Assembly: GCA_003024985.2 (NCBI GenBank)
Contig: PXIH01S0020092.1
Length of the DNA stretch: 14,554 bases
Origin: Euperipatoides rowelli
Lineage: Eukaryota; Onychophora; Udeonychophora; Euonychophora; Peripatopsidae
Reading direction: 5' to 3' (one strand)
The stretch's first letter is position 1, and every line of letters begins with the position of its first letter. The translations under genes were made by a program, and so were the position numbers. The notes beneath the pieces are model-generated. The model was not told the origin of the DNA and made no database searches. It worked only from the letters and a program-made list of their open reading frames with translations. This document shows, one piece after another, positions 9,968-14,554 of the stretch.

Positions 9968-11190
9968 GAAATTAAACTGACATATCATATAATGAAAGTA
10001 TTTGGATGGTAGATGAGAAGAGATTGAAATTGATACAGAACAGTTAGGATTTATGCCTGAAAGCGGAACCACAGATACAATATTTGTGTTAAAACCACTT
10101 ACTGAAAGATGAGAGTAAGACAGAAGACACTATCTGGTGTTCATAGACCTAGAGAGAGCACATGACAGAATACCAAGACAAGAAATATGGAGACACTTTA
10201 GAGAAAAATGAGTACTGGGAAAGCATGTAATACTGATACAGGAAATATAGAGATGCACAACAACAGTGAGGAAAGAGACAGTTTTGATATAAAGGTGGTC
10301 TTACATCAGGGTTCAGTGATCAGCTCCTTCCTCTTTAACTTAGTAAATGGATATATTGACAGCAGGATTAGAGTGTACGCATCATGGAATTATGTTTTTG
10401 TGTATGATATGTTCTGTGGCCGAATAAAAAAGATGAAGCTGACGATAGATTGGAGAAGTGAAGGACAGCATTGGAGGAGCGAGGATTGAGAATAAGCAAG
10501 AAGAAAACTGAATACATGATATGCAGAGCACAATGGATTGAAGAGGATAGTGTTGAAGTGAAATGGCATGGTATCGAAAGGGTGAATATTTTTTTATATT
10601 TGGCATTGGTCTTAGAAAAGAAAAGTGAAATTGAAAGATTAATAGTAGATAACAAATTGGATGGGGAAATTGGAAAGAAATATCAGGAGTGTTGTGCAAT
10701 AGGAAGCTATTGGTGAAATTGAAAAAGATATAAAACATGGTGAGACTTGCAATGATATATGTATGATTGGAGATATTGGCTATGAAGAGGGAAACTGAAA
10801 ATAAATGTGTGTAGCAGAGCTGAGGATATTGAGATGGATGTGTGGATTGACTAAAAGAGATAAAGTTTAAAATGAACATATTATATGGACAACGAAGGTG
10901 ATTCAAATTTCAAGGAAAATGCAGGATCCAAGATTGCTGTGGTATGGTCTTGTGATTAGAAGGAATGAATAATATGTGGGAAAGAGTTATAGATATAGAT
11001 TGAGATAAATGGAAAATGTAGGAGAGGAAGATCAAAGAAGTGATGAAGGGCTATATTGAAAATGACCTTTGGGAGAAAAACATTGACAGAAGAGAAGTAA
11101 AAGACATAACAACATGGAAGGGACTCATTCAAAACAAGACTCCTTATGAAAAGGGGAATAGCTGTGCAAGAAGATACAAGGTAAGTCAAG
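9960..11190 (+). pseudogene. 5'-truncated RTE-type LINE, nested in gypsy relic
   Basis: This non-LTR retrotransposon starts abruptly within RT at 'KEIKLTYHIMK' (about 9967-9999). It continues through 'EQLGFMPESGTTDTIFVL' (about 10040-10090) and motif A 'LVFIDLERAHDRIPRQ' (about 10134-10180), where His replaces the usual Phe. Motif B follows as 'VVLHQGSVISSFLF' (about 10295-10336). The YADD region is ruined: only 'FVYDMF' remains at about 10400, so it cannot polymerise. Next come 'EERGLRISKKKTEYMICR' (about 10473-10526), the long C-terminal module 'ELRILRWMCGLTKRDKV' (about 10818-10868), 'RLLWYGLVIRR', and the terminal 'TTWKGLIQNKTPYEKGN' (about 11110-11160). Stops and shifts are frequent. The endonuclease is absent by 5' truncation, as is usual for LINE insertions. 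The same clade is common in many invertebrates. Confidence 0.82.
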
Positions 11191-11299
11191 AGATCCTGCT
11201 AATTATTTCTCAAATATGGCTTATGAATGGCTTCAATGAATGTGCCAAATCATTTATCATTAGAGAAATTACTGACAAAAAGAAAACTAAACAAAAAAA

Positions 11300-12000
11300 A
11301 TGTTTTTGCTGCATAATATTGCAAGGGCTATATTAGGAGACACTTTAACAAAAAATCAACATCCCTGTTGCAGTTCAAACTTTAGAAAGCATACATACTG
11401 TAGATACAAATGTTATTTATCGACAGGAAAATGTTTGTTGGTTCCAATGGTCGTACTGTATATTCAAGATTTCAAATTGTGGAAATGGTAAGGTCAACTG
11501 AAGGTCTTAAATTATCAGAAAGCTAAAAGATATATTTGTGATGTTGGTATGTTAAAAACAGGTGTATACAATGGTACTCAATATAACCATCATGAATTTG
11601 AACTATTTGCAAAACAGTCATAACATAAGACATAGAAAAATAACTTCAAATTGACATCTAACAGGAATCTCAACAAACTTTACAACTAGCCTATACCTAC
11701 AAATTAGATTTGAAATGAGAATTGACCATAATGTTATAAAAAAGTGAGCTACAACCCGCTGGACTACATTACCCGCTGCCAATCGTTTGTTCAGAAGAGC
11801 TTTTAATTTCGATTTGCCAACTATTGAAACAATATATTATTCCAACTATTAAAAAGGACATAATTTTGATATATGATGCGGTCAAAAAAAGTATCAAAAG
11901 AAATATACACTACAAAATGATATACAACCACCTTCATTAGGAGATGTTGCGATAGTAAACACACACACAAAAAAAAAAGAGAAACAAGCTAAATTCTGGA
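11300..12000 (+). pseudogene. Ty3/gypsy pol relic, second part: integrase
   Basis: After the RTE insertion, gypsy homology resumes in the same orientation with integrase, which joins cDNA to host DNA. A possible trace of the zinc-binding N-terminus is 'ARAILGDTLTKN' with Cys-Cys at about 11320-11365. The core domain reads 'YSRFQIVEMVRSTEG' (about 11460-11504). Then 'VYNGTQYNHHEFELFAKQ' (about 11565-11618) holds the second catalytic Asp region, here Tyr where Asp is expected before NG. The distal part has 'NRLFRRAFNFDLPT' (about 11780-11825), then 'PPSLGDVAIVN' (about 11930-11965), resembling the C-terminal fold before the strand-binding region. Stops interrupt throughout. Domain identity rests on motif order, and the start of this part is uncertain by about 100 bases. 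Confidence 0.65.
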
Positions 12001-12332
12001 TTTGAACAAATAACTTTTATTGTCACTCAAATAAATGATCACTGGTGATGCAAGTTAGCCAGAAATATTTCATTACAGGTCAAGGAAAAAAGATATTGAA
12101 ACATAAAAAAGTGATGATAGAAAAACAAGATTGTAATGTCAATTACCCTATTGTGGATTCATAGATTAAAGGAGGATATACAGTAATTTGAGAAAGTGTA
12201 TTATTCTCTCAGAGAGACTGATTAAAGTAATGAATTAGTAAAATACTTATCATCATAATTATATGATTATGATAATATTGTTCTTATTGTATATAATTGT
12301 TTAATTTATAGAACAGAAAGCAACCTTAAACA
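12001..12332. other. AT-rich non-coding DNA between gypsy relic and Helitron
   Basis: No coding frame or RNA gene seen. By position it could include the eroded 3' LTR of the gypsy element, but no matching 5' LTR was found by eye. Confidence 0.4.
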
Positions 12333-12365
12333 TCCTACATTATACTAATTGGAATATGAATCATT

Positions 12366-13041
12366 TTCCGAAGCCAGTAACAGCACCATCTAGGAACTGT
12401 GATAAAAACTAAAAAAAAAAAAACATTTGACTAAATGTATAATAATAAGTAGCTAAGTAATAGTGCCAAATAAAAAATGGTTCAAGCCCTTGTAACGGGT
12501 GTTCCGAAGCCGTGTTCCGAAGCCAGTAACAGCGCCATCTAGGAACTGTGATAAAAACTAAAAAAAAAAAACATTTGACTAAATGTATAATAATAAGTAG
12601 CTAAGTAATAGTGCCAAATAAAAAATGGTTCATGCCCTTGTAACGGGTGTTCCGAAGCCGTGTTCCGAAGCCAGTAACAGCGCCATCTAGGAACTGTGAT
12701 AAAAACTAAAAAAAAAAACATTTGACTAAATGTATCATGNGGTGTTCCGAAGCCGTGTTCCGAAGCCAGTAACAGCGCCATCTAGGAACTGTGATAAAAA
12801 CTAAAAAAAAAAAAAAACACTTGACTAAATGTATAATAATTAGTAGCTAAGTAGTAGTGCCCTTGTAATGGGTGTTCCGAAGCTGTGTTCCGAAGCCAAT
12901 AACAGCGCCATCTAGGAACTATTTTTATAAACTTTATAAGCGGTGGTTTCTCTTAGATCACTGTGATAAAAAAAATCACTTGACTAAATGTATAATAATA
13001 AGTACCGGTAGCTATGTAGTGCAAAATAAAAAATGTTTGAT
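12366..13041 (+). repeat. Minisatellite of five units, about 148 bp period
   Basis: Units begin at 12366, 12515, 12663, 12758 and 12888. The spacings are 149, 148, 95 (deleted, with an N at 12740) and 130, and the last unit carries an extra insertion near 12921-12960. Each unit holds TTCCGAAGCC, then CGCCATCTAGGAACTGTG, an A-tract, TTGACTAAATGTATAATAAT, and AGTGCC with a decayed hairpin CCCTTGTAACGGG. At unit junctions GTGTTCCGAAGCC is itself doubled. A minus-strand open frame at 12539-12781 is only a product of this repetition. Confidence 0.85.
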
Positions 13042-13067
13042 GCCCGTGTAACGGGCAAATTCGCTAG
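13042..13067 (+). other. Helitron 3' terminus: hairpin plus CTAG
   Basis: A six-base perfect GC-rich stem with a three-base loop, then AAATTCG and CTAG. This matches the termination signal used by Helitron transposases. The following base is T, as expected for insertion into an AT dinucleotide. Confidence 0.75.
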
Positions 13068-13151
13068 TTGTTTAGTAATTATGTAAAAAAAAAAGTCCAT
13101 TGTTTAGTTTTACTTGAAATATGGAGGTTGTTTAATATTGTAAATACACAT
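13068..13151. other. Short spacer, no gene
   Basis: AT-rich host-like sequence between the Helitron end and the foldback. It contains one A-tract only. Confidence 0.4.
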
Positions 13152-13245
13152 CACCAGGTTAATTTCTTAAAATAGTTTGTTTCAATTGGATAATCCTCCA
13201 ATTATCATCAGAAATGTCAAACTATTTTAAGAAATTAACCTGGTG
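13152..13245. repeat. Foldback with perfect 28-bp arms
   Basis: The left arm 13152-13179 (starting CACCAGGTTAATTTC) and right arm 13218-13245 are exact reverse complements, separated by 38 bases. The spacer holds a further GATAAT-CCTCCA-ATTATC stem, so nearly the whole 94 bases can fold into one hairpin. The outer flanks remain partly complementary (TACACATCACC against TACACTTCACC, reversed), so the ends of the underlying element may lie slightly outside. It could be a palindromic MITE or a hairpin RNA source. There is no coding capacity. Confidence 0.75.
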
Positions 13246-13768
13246 AAGTGTAAATTACCCAGGTACATTAAACATCATTTTAAAAAGTAACTATAATGAA
13301 TAAACCCTGAATACTATAACATTCTCTGTATGATGAGAGGGTGATCTTGCTCAAATGTAAAGTGTAAATAAAGGAGTTGAGACAGTTTGAATGCTATGGA
13401 ATAAACATTTTTGGGTTATATAATTAACTTACTTCTTGAGTCTATTTACCCAAACAAGTGACACAAGTTAAGCAGAATAAGTAATAATATGCAACCATAT
13501 ATTGTATAATCATCATCTTCAGCAATAGTTTTTTTTTTTAATCTCAAAATTGTGATTTCATTTTTAAAAGTAAGAAATGTTAATGCAAATGAGTGTTTTT
13601 CTATGATCATTCCATTTGAGTTATGGGTGGAAATATTAATTTGGTAAAAAATTTTTGTTTATTAAAAAAAAAACCCTGTGTTATTTGCTCTAAAGCAAAT
13701 ATAATGTGTTACAAAGAGTCTCAACTCTTCATGGTGAACCTTTATATACTATACTTAAACTAAAATTT
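13246..13768. other. AT-rich non-coding DNA, nothing recognised
   Basis: No coding frame or RNA gene. Two small complementary words (13374-13383 and 13718-13727) and a seven-base hairpin near 13683-13701 are too short to define an element. Confidence 0.4.
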
Positions 13769-14335
13769 CAGTGGCGTAGTGCAAAAAAGTATCAATGTCA
13801 AAAAATGCAGATTTGGGAAACCAGTAATTAAAAGTATGTATTGAAAACAATCATTTATTAATTATTTGTATACTAGTCTAAAAGCCCATCATCTTCCTTC
13901 TTAGCTTGCAAGCCTGTCAAAAAGTGACATCTATGGTTAGAAAATAGAGAGAAAACATATTTGGGCATCAACGGTTTGCCGAAGATTGCCGAGCAACGTG
14001 ACAGACATCATGACCAAACTTACCTTTTATTATAGTTAGACATTGTGACAAATTATTTTCTTGAGGCCATTACCTTTCAAATGCAAATTATTCTAAGAAT
14101 ATTTATTATTTATTTTTTTCTGGCTACTTTTTATATTTTATTAACAAAAAAAATTGCCAATATCAATATAACTTGATGCCAATAAAAGAAAGAGAAAACA
14201 TGGGTCATCCAATTATAGGGGAGAAGATAGACATTATACCCTGTTACGTAAAAATATCAATGTTAAACTGTCTATTACAGTGCAAAACTATTTTGGGCTA
14301 AATTTTGACATTGGGATTTCTTGCACTAAGCTACA
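13769..14335. mobile_element. Inverted-repeat DNA transposon remnant, hAT-like left end
   Basis: The left end CAGTGGCGTAGTGCAAAAAA continues to TCAATGTCAAAA (13769-13804). The reverse complement of 14301-14335 reads GTAGCTTAGTGCAAGAAAT then CAATGTCAAAA, giving imperfect terminal repeats of about 33 bases. CAGTGGCGTAG-type ends are typical of hAT-superfamily non-autonomous elements in animals. The last bases of the right end are degraded (CTACAT rather than CACTG), and no clear 8-bp target duplication is left. A third, direct partial copy of the terminal motif lies at 14248-14268. No transposase coding. Confidence 0.5.
13873..14040 (-). mobile_element. Possible short non-autonomous Helitron, nested
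   Basis: Read on the minus strand, the 168-base segment begins TCTAACTATAATAAAAGGTA and ends GGGCTTTTAGACTAG followed by T. The 5' end resembles the TC...ACTA...ATAA starts common in animal Helitrons, and the 3' end has CTAG. A palindrome GCTTGCAAGC lies about 35 bases before the end, farther than usual. The base before TC is G rather than the expected A. It sits inside the inverted-repeat element at 13769-14335 and would be younger than it. Suggestive but unproven. Confidence 0.4.
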
Positions 14336-14525
14336 TATCTATTAAAGGAATACCTGATTATTTTGAAAAAGGGAAACATTTCTCAGAATTTCATTTATAA
14401 TTATGTTTCATGATTAAATCTTATTTTTGTACTGAAGATACTCAGGAAACTGACCATAGTAATTTAAATGTTATATTGATTACTAAAATCTTTATTTTAA
14501 ACATTTAAGAACAATCAATTTAAAT
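14336..14525. other. AT-rich flank, no gene
   Basis: No recognisable feature between the inverted-repeat element and the terminal microsatellite. Confidence 0.4.
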
Positions 14526-14553
14526 TACACACATACATACTCACACACATACA
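14526..14553. repeat. CA/CATA microsatellite at window edge
   Basis: Interrupted ACAC and ACATAC repeats run to the end of the window and probably continue beyond it. Confidence 0.8.
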
Positions 14554-14554
14554 G

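Larger units (their letters stand above)
8690..12000 (+). mobile_element. Ty3/gypsy relic with a nested RTE-type LINE
   Basis: Plus-strand homology runs in canonical gypsy order: a protease trace, RT, RNase H, then integrase. It is interrupted between about 9960 and 11190 by an unrelated non-LTR retrotransposon in the same orientation. Both parts carry many stops and shifts, so the host element is old. LTRs were not found. The order of the domains and the shared orientation are the evidence that the two gypsy parts were once contiguous. Confidence 0.7.
12333..13067 (+). mobile_element. Non-autonomous Helitron-like element with internal tandem array
   Basis: The 3' end is canonical: a perfect hairpin GCCCGT-GTA-ACGGGC at 13042-13056, seven bases, then CTAG at 13064-13067, followed by host T. 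Helitrons are rolling-circle DNA transposons that lack inverted repeats and target duplications and insert between A and T. A plausible 5' end is TCCTACATTATACTAATT at 12333, preceded by A; an alternative is TC at 12361. There is no Rep/helicase coding capacity. The body consists of five tandem units starting TTCCGAAGCCAGTAACAGCG, a structure known for some short Helitrons. The 3' end is well supported; the 5' end is inferred. Confidence 0.7.

Noticed and set aside
10368-11189. Minus-strand open frames of 77 to 174 codons
   Set aside because: Antisense shadows of the RTE LINE, whose plus-strand RT and C-terminal motifs are clear.
12539-12781. 80-codon minus-strand open frame
   Set aside because: Runs through the tandem Helitron units and an N; the protein repeats with the DNA period and is not a gene.
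13374-13727. Ten-base inverted pair GAGTTGAGAC / GTCTCAACTC
   Set aside because: Too short and without extended similarity or flanking duplication; the right member also forms a small local hairpin.
1-14554. Search for a novel defence, CRISPR or biosynthetic system
   Set aside because: No spaced direct repeats of CRISPR type, no operon-like gene packing and no intact gene set; the content is eukaryotic repeat DNA.

Overview
This window looks like AT-rich, non-coding DNA from an invertebrate animal nuclear genome. I found no intact protein-coding gene, no rRNA or tRNA gene, no CRISPR array and no operon-like layout. Almost everything recognisable is a decayed or non-autonomous transposable element. 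The mixture (animal Mutator-like transposase, a CR1/L2/Jockey-type LINE, an RTE-type LINE, Ty3/gypsy, Helitrons, a piggyBac-type MITE, other inverted-repeat elements) excludes bacteria and fits mollusc, arachnid or insect DNA. I cannot assign a species. Two N bases (5240 and 12740) point to draft assembly.

Layout. 223-1660 (minus): Mutator-like transposase relic, cut into several reading frames and lacking its C-terminal part. 1661-1972: cluster of five CCAAT/ATTGG boxes, followed on the plus strand by an ATG in good context and a consensus splice donor (speculative). 2224-3551 (minus): 5'-truncated LINE with reverse transcriptase and C-terminal domain reaching its stop codon. 4221-4463: unclassified inverted-repeat MITE. 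About 4487-4681 and 4940-5106: diverged direct duplication. 5684-5922: clean piggyBac-type MITE with TTAA target duplication. 5923-7570: nothing recognised. 7575-8195: unusually long open frame on minus, probably not a gene.

About 8690-12000 (plus) is a nested structure. A heavily mutated Ty3/gypsy pol (protease trace, RT, RNase H) is interrupted at about 9955-9967 by a 5'-truncated RTE-type LINE (to about 11190), and gypsy integrase then resumes in the same orientation (about 11300-12000).

12333-13067 is a Helitron-like element. It is built from five tandem units and ends in a perfect hairpin plus CTAG. Each unit boundary after the first carries a decayed copy of the same hairpin or its flank. 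13152-13245 is a near-palindromic foldback. 13769-14335 is an inverted-repeat element starting CAGTGGCGTAG, with a possible second short Helitron (13873-14040, minus) nested inside. The window ends in a CA/CATA microsatellite.

The elements do not act together as a pathway. What they record is an insertion history: gypsy before RTE, and the 13.8 kb inverted-repeat element before the short Helitron. Protein homologies were judged by eye from translated motifs, so family names are approximate.
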